Source of the DNA: Dehalococcoidia bacterium
GTDB lineage: Bacteria > Chloroflexota > Dehalococcoidia > DSTF01 > JACRBR01
Assembly (NCBI GenBank): GCA_015478665.1
Contig: JADMII010000002.1
Coordinates: 1-64,000 of the forward strand
Length of the DNA: 64,000 bases
Direction of reading: 5' to 3'
Position numbers and translations under genes: made by a program. Shown here in pieces: positions 16,666 through 25,151 of the stretch; position 1 is the stretch's first letter; every line of letters starts with the position of its first letter. The notes beneath the pieces are model-generated. The model was not told where the DNA came from. It saw only the letters and a list, made by a program, of their open reading frames with translations, and made no database searches.

Positions 16666-17388
16666 ATGACTCAGCGGTTGCAGGGGAAGGCGGCGCTGGT
16701 GACCGGCGCGGCCAGCGGCATCGGGCGGGCGATCGCCACGCGCTTCGTCGCCGAGGGGGCGCGCGTGCTCGTGTCCGACATCGACGCGGCGGCGGCCGAG
16801 CGCACGGCGGCGTCGCTCGGCGCCGCCGCACGCGCGAACCGCTGCGACACGTCGGACGAGGCCGACGTCGAGGCGGCGGTCGCTGCGACGGTCGAGGCCT
16901 TCGGCGCGATCGATGTGCTCGTGAACAACGCCGGCATCGCCGCGAACGCCGACTGGGCGAAGACGATCGCCGTCAACCTCAGCGGCGTCTACTACGGGCT
17001 GAAACACGGCGGCGCGGCGATGGCGCAACGCGGCGGCGGCGCCATCGTCAACATCTCGTCGGTGCTCGGCCTGCTCGCCATCCCCGGCGCCGGCGCCTAC
17101 ACCGCAAGCAAGCACGGCGTCGTCGGGCTGACGAAGCAGTTCGCGCTCGACCTGGCGCCGCAGGGCGTGCGGGTGAACGCCGTGCACCCGGGCTGGATCC
17201 GCACGGCGATGACCGACCCGATCGCCTCCGTCGAGCAGATCCGGACGACGATCGAGCAGCAGACGCCGATGGGCCGCTGGGGCCAGCCGGAAGAGGTGGC
17301 GAACGTCGTCCTCTTCCTCGCCTCCGACGAAGCGTCGTTCGTGACGGCGTCGTCGTACGTCGTCGACGGCGGCTACACGGCGCACTGA
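16666..17388 (+). CDS. short-chain dehydrogenase/reductase (SDR)
   Basis: 240 residues, a classical SDR. It has the nucleotide-binding motif TGAASGIG (residues ~14-21), SDIDAA after beta-2 (an acidic residue that usually favours NAD(H)), NNAG, the catalytic Ser in NISSVLG, YTASK with catalytic Tyr and Lys, and the terminal YVVDGGYTAH. The substrate cannot be assigned; 3-oxoacyl-ACP reductase-like and alcohol dehydrogenase-like enzymes share this pattern. AAGGGAG lies 10 nt upstream of the ATG. The 22-bp tandem repeat sits in its 5' region. Confidence 0.9.
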   Translation: MTQRLQGKAALVTGAASGIGRAIATRFVAEGARVLVSDIDAAAAERTAASLGAAARANRCDTSDEADVEAAVAATVEAFGAIDVLVNNAGIAANADWAKTIAVNLSGVYYGLKHGGAAMAQRGGGAIVNISSVLGLLAIPGAGAYTASKHGVVGLTKQFALDLAPQGVRVNAVHPGWIRTAMTDPIASVEQIRTTIEQQTPMGRWGQPEEVANVVLFLASDEASFVTASSYVVDGGYTAH

Positions 17389-17449
17389 GCCGCGGGGCGC
17401 GCGCCGGAGGTCGGGGCCGCAGGGCGGAGGGTGTGAGGACGTCGGCCGG

Positions 17450-17479
17450 CTGTCATTCTGTGGGCCAGCGAAGGAGAGG
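17450..17479 (+). repeat. dispersed TGTCATTCTG-type repeat, copy b (truncated)
   Basis: CTGTCATTCTGTGGGCCAGC followed by GAAGGAGAGG, sharing its first 11 bases with the copy at 14392. Confidence 0.35.
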
Positions 17480-17569
17480 CGGTGTGGTGATACGCCGCTC
17501 GCCGGCGATCCGTCCGGCATCCGCCATCGGCCATCGACCGTCCAGCCGCCCGGCGCGCCGCGCTCAAAT

Positions 17570-17617
17570 GATCACGTGCTGTGATCTATTGTCGCTTCTG
17601 CAGCGCTTTCGTATACT
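17570..17617 (+). promoter_or_regulatory. dnaN promoter with adjacent inverted repeat
   Basis: TTGTCG (17589-17594), 17-bp spacer, TATACT (17612-17617). Immediately upstream lies the inverted repeat GATCAC-gtgct-GTGATC (17570-17586), which could bind a regulator that touches RNA polymerase at the -35 region. It is one of the few full -35/-10 promoters readable here. Confidence 0.6.
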
Positions 17618-17647
17618 TCGCTCCAAATGGTTACTCAGGTGAGCGCT

Positions 17648-18781
17648 ATGAACGTGACCTGTCTTCAGGAGAACTTGGCCCGCGGCCTTGGCATCGTCGG
17701 CCGCGCCGTCGCCGTCCGCAGCACGCTGCCCATCACATCGAACGTACTGATCGCGACGGACCACGGCCGGATCAAGCTCGCGGCGACGAACCTCGATATC
17801 GCACTGAGCTGCTGGATTGGCGGCCAGATCGAGGAAGAAGGCGCGATCACCGTCCCGGCCCGCCTCCTCGCGGACTTCGTCAACTCGCTGCCAACCGAGA
17901 AGATCCAGCTCTCGCTCTCACCGCGCTCCCGGCAAGTGAAGCTCGTGTGCGCGCGAAACGAGGCGACGATCGGCGGCCTCGACGCCGACGACTTCCCGCC
18001 GATCCCGGCGGTCGACGACGGCGGCACGCTCGAGATCGACCCGAAGATGCTGCGCGAGGCGATCAGCCAGGTCGTCTTCTCCGCCGCCACCGACGACTCC
18101 CGGCCGGTGCTCACCGGCATCGACCTCGTGGTCGAGGGCGATCAGCTCACCTTCGCGGCGGCCGATGGCTTCCGCCTCGCGGTGCGGCACCTGCAACTCC
18201 AGAAGAAGGCCGCCGAGCGCCAGGAAGTGATCGTCCCGGCGAAGGCGCTGGCGGAGCTCAGCCGGCTCCTCCAGGACCAGGAAGACCCGGTCAGGATGAC
18301 GTTCAACGCCAACAAGACGCAGGTGCTCTTCGCCCTCAAGGACGTCGAGCTGGTGGCGCAGCTGATCCAGGGCACCTTCCCGGACTACAGCCGCCTCATC
18401 CCGAAGGAGTGGGGTAGCCGCGCCGTCGTCGAGGTGCGCGACTTCCTGCAGGAGACGAAGATCGCTTCGATCTTCGCCCGCGACGGCAGCGGCATCGTGC
18501 GCATCACCTTCCAGGGCGGCGACGACGGCACGCCCGGCCGCATGACGATCGCCGCGCGCGCCGAGGAGATCGGCGACAACTCCGGCGAGCTCGATGCGCA
18601 GGTCGAGGGCGAGCCGGCGAAGATCGCCTTCAACGGCCGCTACCTGCAAGATGTGCTCGCCGTGCTCGATGGCGGCCGCGTCGCGCTCGAGACCACCGGC
18701 CCGTCGCAGCCGGGCGTCATCCGCCCGCTCGACAACGACACCTACGTCCACGTCGTGATGCCCATGTTCGTGCAGTGGTAG
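17648..18781 (+). CDS. dnaN: DNA polymerase III beta subunit (sliding clamp)
   Basis: 377 residues, the ring-shaped processivity clamp of the replicative polymerase. It opens with MNVTCLQENLARGL, the typical DnaN start, and has ITSNVLIATDHGRIKLAATNL, FSAATDDSRPVLTGI and the C-terminal VIRPLDNDTYVHVVMPM that forms part of the partner-binding pocket. Three similar domains of about 120 residues follow one another. An in-frame ATG at 17627 would add 7 residues; I prefer 17648 because AGGTGAG precedes it and the length fits. No dnaA or recF is adjacent, so this is not a classical oriC-type cluster. Confidence 0.95.
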   Translation: MNVTCLQENLARGLGIVGRAVAVRSTLPITSNVLIATDHGRIKLAATNLDIALSCWIGGQIEEEGAITVPARLLADFVNSLPTEKIQLSLSPRSRQVKLVCARNEATIGGLDADDFPPIPAVDDGGTLEIDPKMLREAISQVVFSAATDDSRPVLTGIDLVVEGDQLTFAAADGFRLAVRHLQLQKKAAERQEVIVPAKALAELSRLLQDQEDPVRMTFNANKTQVLFALKDVELVAQLIQGTFPDYSRLIPKEWGSRAVVEVRDFLQETKIASIFARDGSGIVRITFQGGDDGTPGRMTIAARAEEIGDNSGELDAQVEGEPAKIAFNGRYLQDVLAVLDGGRVALETTGPSQPGVIRPLDNDTYVHVVMPMFVQW

Positions 18782-18796
18782 CCTCGGCGGCAGGCG

Positions 18797-19027
18797 CTAC
18801 GCCTCTCCCGCCTCCAGCGCCACGACGAGGTCGAGCAGCCCACCGGCTTCCGATGCGCGGTTACGCGGCGCATCGCTGAGCGGGATGAGGATGCCGCTCG
18901 CCGCGAGCCCGTTGATCGCGCTGGCGATCACCGGCCGCGTTCGTCCCGTCGCAGCGACTGCCACCGGGACGTCGATGGTGGGATGAGCGGGCAGCACGTC
19001 GATCAGCGCCCGCGCATCACCAGCCCT
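18797..19027 (-). pseudogene. remnant of a Fic-family protein C-terminal winged helix
   Basis: An open frame of 76 codons whose translation (LPAHPTIDVPVAVAATGRTR, then VIASAINGLAASGILIPL, then RNRASEAGGLLDLV) resembles the DNA-binding-like end of Fic/DUF4172-type proteins: hPxxTV, a helix-turn-helix, GIL, RNR, LLDL. The frame is closed upstream by a stop at 19028-19030, and no Fic catalytic motif HPFxxGNGR is found upstream. I read it as the 3' end of a lost gene; resemblance is by eye. Confidence 0.45.
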
Positions 19028-19342
19028 TCATTTCGCCCGAGCTTGGGAACAGATACCCCGATGTCCTTTTCCACGCTGCGCCTGCCACACTGCGCGGTGG
19101 CGACGGCAACTCGGCGCAGCCCGACGCTTGCCGGCGGAACGTCGACCCGTCGGGCGCCGGCCGCCGCGACAAGGCACTGCACCCACCCGGTACCCTGGTA
19201 CCGTCGAAATTCCTCGCGCCTTCCGCGCCCACCGTGTCGATCCGGCCGGCCGCCGATCGACATGATGGTAGGGCCGGGCTGCGGGCGGACGTCCGGGGCG
19301 CGGCTCCCGACCGGTGGAGATCAGTACGAAGGAGAGACGACG

Positions 19343-19801
19343 ATGCGGTTCATGGTGATCGTGAAGTCGAACGAGCAGACGGAGGCCGGCGTGCTGCCGC
19401 GCAAGGAAGACCTTGAGCTGATGGGCAAGTACAACGAGGAGCTGGTGAAGGCCGGCGTCATGCTTGCCGGCGAGGGCCTGCAGCCCAGCTCGAAGGGCGC
19501 ACGCGTGAAGTTCGATGGCAGCACGCGCACCGTCACCGACGGCCCCTTCGCCGAGTCCAAGGAGCTGATCGCGGGCTTCTGGATCATGGAGACGAAGTCG
19601 AAGGAAGAGGCGATCGAGTGGGTGAAGCGCGCGCCGATGGACGGCGGCACGGAGCTCGAAGTGCGCCAGGTGTTCGAGGCCGACGACTTCGGCGACGCAT
19701 TCACGCCGGAGCTGCGCGAGCAGGAGGAGCGCCGGCGCAGGCAGGCGGCCGCGCAGCCGCCATCGCGAAGAACAGGAGCTCAACCGCCACGCGCTTCATG
19801 A
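19343..19801 (+). CDS. YCII/DGPF-domain protein 1
   Basis: 152 residues. Residues 1-115 form the YCII-like domain, with the namesake motif DGPFAESKE, preceded by GEGLQPSSKGARV and followed by GGFWIMET-type text (here AGFWIMETKSKEEAIEWVKR). The tail after residue 120 is charged and rich in Gln/Arg. Function of DGPF proteins is unknown; they are the usual companions of ECF42 sigma factors. GAAGGAGA lies 7 nt upstream of the ATG, one of the strongest Shine-Dalgarno sites here. The stop overlaps the next start (ATGA). It is the first gene of a three-gene operon. Confidence 0.88.
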   Translation: MRFMVIVKSNEQTEAGVLPRKEDLELMGKYNEELVKAGVMLAGEGLQPSSKGARVKFDGSTRTVTDGPFAESKELIAGFWIMETKSKEEAIEWVKRAPMDGGTELEVRQVFEADDFGDAFTPELREQEERRRRQAAAQPPSRRTGAQPPRAS

Positions 19802-20157
19802 CGATCTACAGCCACATCGAAACCGAACGGCCGCCGACCGGAGCGGAGATGGAGCGGATGGGCGCCTTCATCGACGAGGTCGCGGCCTGCGGGAAGCTCG
19901 TCCTCACCGATGGCCTGCTGCCGAGCGCAACGGGCGCGCGCGTCCGGCTCGCCGCGGGCAAGATCACCGTCGTCGATGGCCCGTTCAGCGAGGCGAAGGA
20001 GGCCGTCGGCGGCTTCGCCATCTTCGGCGTCGCGTCGAAGATCGAAGCGATCGAGATCAGCAAGCGGTTCCTGACGGTCGTCGGCGACGGCGTCGTCGAG
20101 GTCCGCGAGATGTACGCCGAATCGGCGTACGAGCGCTCGGCGCAGGCACGCGGATGA
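19798..20157 (+). CDS. YCII/DGPF-domain protein 2
   Basis: 119 residues, the same fold as the preceding gene but only the core domain: GKLVLTDGLLPSATGARVRL, VVDGPFSEAKE, VGGFAIFGVASKIEAIEISK. It lacks the charged tail. It is coupled to both neighbours by ATGA overlaps (19798-19801 and 20154-20157). The two DGPF genes probably arose by tandem duplication followed by divergence. No enzymatic residue is established for the family. Confidence 0.88.
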   Translation: MTIYSHIETERPPTGAEMERMGAFIDEVAACGKLVLTDGLLPSATGARVRLAAGKITVVDGPFSEAKEAVGGFAIFGVASKIEAIEISKRFLTVVGDGVVEVREMYAESAYERSAQARG

Positions 20158-21470
20158 CAGCCGACGCGCCTGCGCAGGCCAGCGGCGACCGCGCGCCTGC
20201 GGACGAGACGCGGCGCGCCATCGAGGCGCTCTGGCGCATCGAGTCGCCCCGGCTGATCGCCGGCCTCGCGCGCTACGTCCGCGACGTCGGCCTCGCGGAG
20301 GACCTGGCGCAGGACGCGCTCGTCGCCGCGCTTGAGCAGTGGCCGCGCTCGGGCGTGCCCGACCGGCCGGGCGCCTGGCTGATGTCCGTCGCGAAGCGGC
20401 GCGCCGTGGACCACTTCCGCCGTGGCGCCCGGCTCGAGACGAAGCAGCAGGAGCTCGGCCGCGAGCTGGAGCTTCAGCAGGAGGCGGAGATGCCTGACCT
20501 CGACTCGGCCGCCGACGACGCGATCGAGGACGACCTGCTGCGGCTGATCTTCACCGCCTGCCATCCCGTGCTCGCAGCCGAAGCGCGCGTCGCGCTGACG
20601 CTACGGCTGCTCGGCGGCCTGACGACGGAGGAGATCGCGCGAGCGTACCTGGCGCCGGCGCCGACGATCGCCCAGCGCATCGCGCGGGCGAAGCGGACGC
20701 TCGCGGCGGCGCGCGTGCCGTTCGAGGTGCCGGTAGGGCCGGAACGCGCCGCCCGGCTGGCGTCGGTGCTCGAGGTGATCTACCTCATCTTCAACGAAGG
20801 CTACGCCGCGACGGCCGGCGACGATTGGATGCGACCCGAGCTCTGTGGCGACGCGCTGCGACTCGGTCGCATCCTCGCCGGGCTCATGCCGGACGAGCCC
20901 GAAGTGCACGCACTCGTCGCGCTGATGGAGATCCAGGCATCACGCACGCGCGCGCGCGTCGGTCCCGGGGGCGAGCCGGTGCTGCTGCTCGACCAGGACC
21001 GCGCCCGCTGGGACCAGCTGCTGATCGGGCGCGGTCTCGCGGCCCTCACTCGCGCCGACGCCCTCGCTGGCGCCCGCGGCCCATACGCCCTGCAGGCAGC
21101 GATCGCCGCCTGCCACGCCCGCGCGCGCAGCGCCGGCGAGACCGACTGGCAGGGCATCGTCGCGCTCTATGACGCGCTGGCGCAGCTCAGGCCCTCGCCC
21201 GTCGTCGAGCTGAACCGGGCGGTGGCGGTGGCGATGGCATGTGGGCCGCAGGCGGGCCTCGACCTCATCGATGCGCTCGTCGATGAGGGAAGCCTGGAGG
21301 GGTACCATCTGCTGCCCGGCGTGCGCGGCGATTTCCTGGCGAAGCTCGGACGCGAGGCGGAAGCGGCGGCCGAGTTCCAGCACGCGGCCGCGATGACGAA
21401 GAACGCCCGGGAGCGCGGGCTGCTGCTCGAACGCGCCGCAGCCTGCACGCGAGCCGGCGCACCCCGCTAG
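20154..21470 (+). CDS. ECF42-type sigma factor with C-terminal helical (TPR-like) domain
   Basis: 438 residues. The N-terminal ~190 residues carry sigma regions 2 (VGLAEDLAQDALVAALEQWP, AWLMSVAKRRAVDHFRR) and 4 (LTLRLLGGLTTEEIARAYL, PTIAQRIARAKRTLAAA). From ~200 on there is a long helical extension with VLEVIYLIFNEGYAATAGDD, EVHALVALMEIQASR and AHARARSAGETDWQGIVALY-like helices, the TPR-like domain typical of the ECF42 group. Known for the group: no anti-sigma factor, genetic linkage to DGPF-domain genes, and the C-terminal extension modulates activity. The operon here matches that arrangement, with two DGPF genes upstream. Confidence 0.9.
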   Translation: MTADAPAQASGDRAPADETRRAIEALWRIESPRLIAGLARYVRDVGLAEDLAQDALVAALEQWPRSGVPDRPGAWLMSVAKRRAVDHFRRGARLETKQQELGRELELQQEAEMPDLDSAADDAIEDDLLRLIFTACHPVLAAEARVALTLRLLGGLTTEEIARAYLAPAPTIAQRIARAKRTLAAARVPFEVPVGPERAARLASVLEVIYLIFNEGYAATAGDDWMRPELCGDALRLGRILAGLMPDEPEVHALVALMEIQASRTRARVGPGGEPVLLLDQDRARWDQLLIGRGLAALTRADALAGARGPYALQAAIAACHARARSAGETDWQGIVALYDALAQLRPSPVVELNRAVAVAMACGPQAGLDLIDALVDEGSLEGYHLLPGVRGDFLAKLGREAEAAAEFQHAAAMTKNARERGLLLERAAACTRAGAPR

Positions 21471-21509
21471 CGGCGCAGTAGCCGCCTACCGCCGGACGCG
21501 CCGCCGCGC

Positions 21510-21515
21510 CAGAAT
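21510..21515 (+). promoter_or_regulatory. -10 box, leaderless-type promoter of the hydroxy-acid oxidase gene
   Basis: CAGAAT ends 6 nt before the GTG at 21522; no Shine-Dalgarno sequence lies between. Confidence 0.4.
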
Positions 21516-21521
21516 GCCGTC

Positions 21522-22544
21522 GTGTTCCTGAACCTGCGCGACTTCGAGGCGGTGGCGCGCGAGCGGCTCGGTCCCGGCGCCTATGCCTACTACGCCGCCG
21601 CCTCCCTCGACGAGGTGACGCTGCGCGAGAACGAGCTGGCCTTCGCTCGACGTCGCCTGCGTCCGCGCGTGCTCGTCGACGTCTCCGCGCTCGACACCGC
21701 GACGACGCTGCTCGGCACGCCAGTCGCGGTGCCGTTCGGCGTCGCTCCGACGGCGGTCCACGCCCTCGCGCACGCGGACGGCGAGTGCGCCACGGCGCGC
21801 GCGGCGGCGGCGGCCGGCGCCATGTTCTGCGCCTCCACGATGTCCTCTCGCTCACTGGAAGAGATCGCCCAAGCCTGCGATGGCCCCCGCTGGTTCCAGC
21901 TCTATCCCCAGGACAACGCCGGTCCCCGCACCGAGGCGCTCGTCCGCCGCGCCGCCGCCGCCGGCTACAGCGCGATCGTGCTCACTGTGGACCTCGCGGC
22001 GCCCGCGCGTCGCGAGCCGGAGCTGCGGCTCGGCTGGATGTTCTCCGAACAGCCGTCCGGCAACCTCGCGTCAGCCGTCGGCGCTGATGACGTGCCGCCG
22101 ATGCGCTTCAGCTGGCGCGACCTGGCATGGCTGCGCGGGGTGTCGCCGCTCCCCGTCGTCCTCAAGGGCATCATGACGGCCGAAGATGGCCGGCTCGCCG
22201 TCGACCACGGCGCCGCTGCCGTCTGGGTCTCGAACCACGGCGGCCGCCAGCTCGACCGCGTCCCAGCCTCGATCGATGTGCTCGAGGAGGTCGTCGCTGC
22301 CGTCGCCGGCCGCGCCGAGGTGTATCTCGATGGCGGCGTCCGTCGCGGCACCGACGTCGTCACCGCGCTCGCGCTCGGCGCCCGCGCGGTTTTCGTCGGT
22401 CGGCCGATGATCTACGCGCTCGCGGCGGCGGCTGAGGCGGGCGTCGCCCTGGCGCTGCAACTGCTCGCCGATGAGACGCGGAACGCGATGGCGCTCCTCG
22501 GCACGCCGGACGTGCCGTCGATCACCCGCGCGCACGTCATCTGA
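21522..22544 (+). CDS. FMN-dependent alpha-hydroxy-acid oxidase/dehydrogenase
   Basis: 340 residues, a TIM-barrel flavoenzyme of the glycolate oxidase / L-lactate oxidase family. The YYAAASLDEVTLRENELAF opening, APTAVHALAHADGE, WFQLYPQ, LPVVLKGIMTAEDG (FMN-contacting Lys) and SNHGGRQLD (catalytic His and substrate-binding Arg) are all present. So is the phosphate-binding VYLDGGVRRGTDVVTALALG. It oxidises a 2-hydroxy acid to a 2-oxo acid; the substrate and electron acceptor are not readable. At 340 residues it is a compact version, with a short loop-4 region. GTG start fixed by the -10 box 6 nt upstream. Confidence 0.9.
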   Translation: MFLNLRDFEAVARERLGPGAYAYYAAASLDEVTLRENELAFARRRLRPRVLVDVSALDTATTLLGTPVAVPFGVAPTAVHALAHADGECATARAAAAAGAMFCASTMSSRSLEEIAQACDGPRWFQLYPQDNAGPRTEALVRRAAAAGYSAIVLTVDLAAPARREPELRLGWMFSEQPSGNLASAVGADDVPPMRFSWRDLAWLRGVSPLPVVLKGIMTAEDGRLAVDHGAAAVWVSNHGGRQLDRVPASIDVLEEVVAAVAGRAEVYLDGGVRRGTDVVTALALGARAVFVGRPMIYALAAAAEAGVALALQLLADETRNAMALLGTPDVPSITRAHVI

Positions 22545-22723
22545 GCCGCACCCCAGGCGGCGCCCGTGCCGCAGGAACCGTCGCGGCGCACCTTCGAGTC
22601 GTGATCGGTTTTCTGAATGGAGGCGCAGTGGCCATCGGCCGTGCTTCGTAGGGAACACGCGGCAGCTCTGTGCCGCTCGCTGCCTGGCGGCGATTCACCT
22701 CATCGACACAGCGAGGCTGATGC

Positions 22724-24079
22724 TTACGAAGCGGCTGCCGCCTGGGCCGGCGCGGCCAGAAGCGACGCGATCTCCCGCATGGAAGCCAACCCATCGACTC
22801 GCGCGATCGCGTCGTGCAGCGCCCGTGCCGCTCCGTCGCCGATCACCGGCGACGCGAGCGCGAAGAACTTGTCGCCGAGTCGCTCCCACTGGCGGCCGAC
22901 GTCCGCGGCCGGCCGGCCCGTGTCCGCGTCGGCCTCCAGCACGCGGCCGCCGGCGCGGACGATGACGCGCGCGCGCGTGCCGGGCAGTTCGTCGAGCGGC
23001 ACGAACGTCACGCGGTCGAGCATCGCCCGGAACCAGGCGTCGCCCATGCGGGCGTCGTTGAACGCCGCCGGGTCGCTCGTGTCGTCGCCCAAGAGCGCCA
23101 TCGCCGTCGTCGCCCGCACGCTGAACTTGGCTTCGAGGCCGGTCGCCGGCTCCGCGATGTCGCAGACGCCGATGCACGCCGTCGAGCCGCGCACCTCGAC
23201 CGACTCGATGTCGCCCGGCGCGAACGCCTGACCGGCGGCCGCCGAGCGCGCCGCATCGATCGCCGCATGCGTCAGGTAGCACGAGGCGTGGTACTTGAAC
23301 AGCGTCTCGGCGATCAGGAAGCGGCCGTCGTAGCGGGCCAGCCGCTCCAGCGCGACAGCCGGCGCGGCGTGCGTGACCGCGAACCCCTGCGCCGTGGCGA
23401 TGATGTCGTCGGCGGCGGTGAAGCCGCCGTGCGCGAGCAGCGCCGCCAGCAGGCCGTTGGCGGCGGCGCGCCCGGCGTGCAGCGGCTTCGCCATCGTGCC
23501 GAAGGCAGACTTCAGCCCGGCCGCCTGCGTGCCGGCGAGGGCCAGCGCGCGCGCCTGCGCCGGCGCATCGAGCGACAGCAGGCGCGCGCACGCGGCGGCG
23601 GCGCCGAACGCACCGAGCGTGCCCGTCGCGTGAAAGCCGGCGATGTAGTGCCCCGGGTTGACGAGCGCGCCGAGACGGCACTCCGTCTCGATTCCCGCGA
23701 TCAGCGCGGCGAGGAAGTCACGACCGCCGCTGCCGTCGCGCTCCGCCAGCGCCAGCGCCGCCGGCACGACCGGCACCGAAGGATGCCCGCTCATCAGCGT
23801 GTGCGTGTCGTCGAAGTCCAGCGCGTGCGACGCCGCGCCGTTGATCATCGCCGCCGTCAGGTTGGTCGTGCGCGGCCGCAGTCCGACGAGCGTCGCATCG
23901 CCGGCGTCGCCGCGCGCCACCGCGTCGACGAGGATGCGCGCCAGCGGCTCGCGCGAGCCGGCGAGCGCGCAGCCGCACCAGTCGAGCAGGCAACTGCGCG
24001 CGACCGTCGCGACATCGGCCGGCGGCGCCGCAAGAGGCAGCGCCTCGACCTGCCCGATGAGCGCGCCTGTGACATCCAC
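22724..24079 (-). CDS. MmgE/PrpD family protein
   Basis: 451 residues, related to 2-methylcitrate dehydratase (PrpD) and cis-aconitate decarboxylase. Motifs: LLDWCGCALAGSREPLARI, the NGAASHALDFDDTH block with the conserved D-D-T-H, HPSVPVVPAALALAE, AGFHATGTLGAFGAAAACAR and KYHASCYLTHAAIDAA. These form the all-helical and lid domains of the family. Whether it dehydrates methylcitrate is unknown because no prpB/prpC lies nearby. Start GTG at 24079 follows TACGCT by 7 nt and has no Shine-Dalgarno sequence. Confidence 0.9.
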   Translation of the reverse strand: MDVTGALIGQVEALPLAAPPADVATVARSCLLDWCGCALAGSREPLARILVDAVARGDAGDATLVGLRPRTTNLTAAMINGAASHALDFDDTHTLMSGHPSVPVVPAALALAERDGSGGRDFLAALIAGIETECRLGALVNPGHYIAGFHATGTLGAFGAAAACARLLSLDAPAQARALALAGTQAAGLKSAFGTMAKPLHAGRAAANGLLAALLAHGGFTAADDIIATAQGFAVTHAAPAVALERLARYDGRFLIAETLFKYHASCYLTHAAIDAARSAAAGQAFAPGDIESVEVRGSTACIGVCDIAEPATGLEAKFSVRATTAMALLGDDTSDPAAFNDARMGDAWFRAMLDRVTFVPLDELPGTRARVIVRAGGRVLEADADTGRPAADVGRQWERLGDKFFALASPVIGDGAARALHDAIARVDGLASMREIASLLAAPAQAAAAS

Positions 24080-24086
24080 GCTGGGC

Positions 24087-24092
24087 AGCGTA
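24087..24092 (-). promoter_or_regulatory. -10 box, leaderless-type promoter of the MmgE/PrpD gene
   Basis: On the minus strand TACGCT is followed by 7 nt and the GTG at 24079. Confidence 0.45.
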
Positions 24093-24212
24093 CCTCGTGC
24101 GGAGCCGCGACCTCGGGCACCACATCCGCGACACCTGTCAACGTTCGAGTGCTGCGGTCGACTGCCGGGCCACCGTTGCCCGCGGACCAGCCGCATCCAG
24201 CCTCCAATCCTC

Positions 24213-24218
24213 TATGCT
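24213..24218 (+). promoter_or_regulatory. -10 box, leaderless-type promoter of the GNAT gene
   Basis: TATGCT, CCCCGC, then ATG at 24225. The identical 15-bp string occurs at 55638-55652 before the thioesterase gene. Confidence 0.5.
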
Positions 24219-24224
24219 CCCCGC

Positions 24225-24995
24225 ATGGACTTCGACCCGGCGGTCTCGCTGCGCATCCTCCACAACGAGCGGCTGCGACGCGCCGGCCACTGGTGCGACT
24301 ATGTCGACCTCCACGGCGCGCTCGTCTGCACGTCGGACGCGCCGATTGCCGATGTGAACCACCTCGAGACCTTCTCGACGGACCGCCGCCACCTGGAGGC
24401 GTTGCTCGACATCGGCTTCTCGCTGCTGCGCGCCTACGACCGGTCGCCGGCCGTCCTCCTGACGCCGCTCGACCGTCCCGACGGTATCGAGCAGGTGCTG
24501 CGACAACGCCGCATGCGGGAAGTGGAACGGACGGTCGCGATGACGCTGCGCGCTGACGCCGGCGCCGGCGCGCCGCCGGCGCCGGCGGTCGACGTCCGCG
24601 TCGCCACCGCCGAGGACGTCCTCACCGTCCGCGACATCGTCGCGCCGGCGGCGGCGCCCGTGTGGATGCGACGCATGCTGCGCGCCGCGATCATCGGCAG
24701 CATGAGCGAGCCGTGGCACACGTTCTATCTCGGTTCCCTCGATGGCCAGGCCGCCGGCACGCTGCACCTGTTGCGTGAAGGCGCGACCGCCGGCATCTAC
24801 GCGCTCGCCACGCTCCGCGCCCGGCGCCGTTGCGGCGTCGCCACGGCGCTGCTCGCGCGGGCCATCGCAGATGCGCGGGGCGCTGGCTGCGACGTCATCG
24901 CGCTGCGCACCGCCGCGGACAGCGCCGCCCGCCGCCTCTCCGGCCGCGTGGGCTTCGAGGTTGCGCACGAGCAGGTGCTGTGGGCCGCCGGATAG
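24225..24995 (+). CDS. GNAT-family N-acetyltransferase
   Basis: 256 residues. The C-terminal half (~125-250) is a GNAT domain: FYLGSLDGQAAGTLHLL (beta-4), AGIYALATLRARRRCGVATA with the acetyl-CoA pyrophosphate-binding loop (R-R-x-G-V-A), LLARAIADARGAGCDVIAL and the terminal RRLSGRVGFEVAHEQVLW. The N-terminal half (PAVSLRILHNERLRRAGHWC and onward) is a second, degenerate GNAT-like or unrelated domain. Substrate unknown. Leaderless-type start. Confidence 0.85.
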   Translation: MDFDPAVSLRILHNERLRRAGHWCDYVDLHGALVCTSDAPIADVNHLETFSTDRRHLEALLDIGFSLLRAYDRSPAVLLTPLDRPDGIEQVLRQRRMREVERTVAMTLRADAGAGAPPAPAVDVRVATAEDVLTVRDIVAPAAAPVWMRRMLRAAIIGSMSEPWHTFYLGSLDGQAAGTLHLLREGATAGIYALATLRARRRCGVATALLARAIADARGAGCDVIALRTAADSAARRLSGRVGFEVAHEQVLWAAG

Positions 24996-25151
24996 CCGCC
25001 GGGCGCCACGACGCGCAACCAACGCGCAGGACTTCCCGGCGACGCCGTGCGGATCCGCTGCCCGTCGTGGCCGAAGCCCGTGACTTTGCTGTCATCCCAC
25101 GCCGGGATACCCTCTCCATACCCACACGGGGACGACGATGCGAGGCATCCG

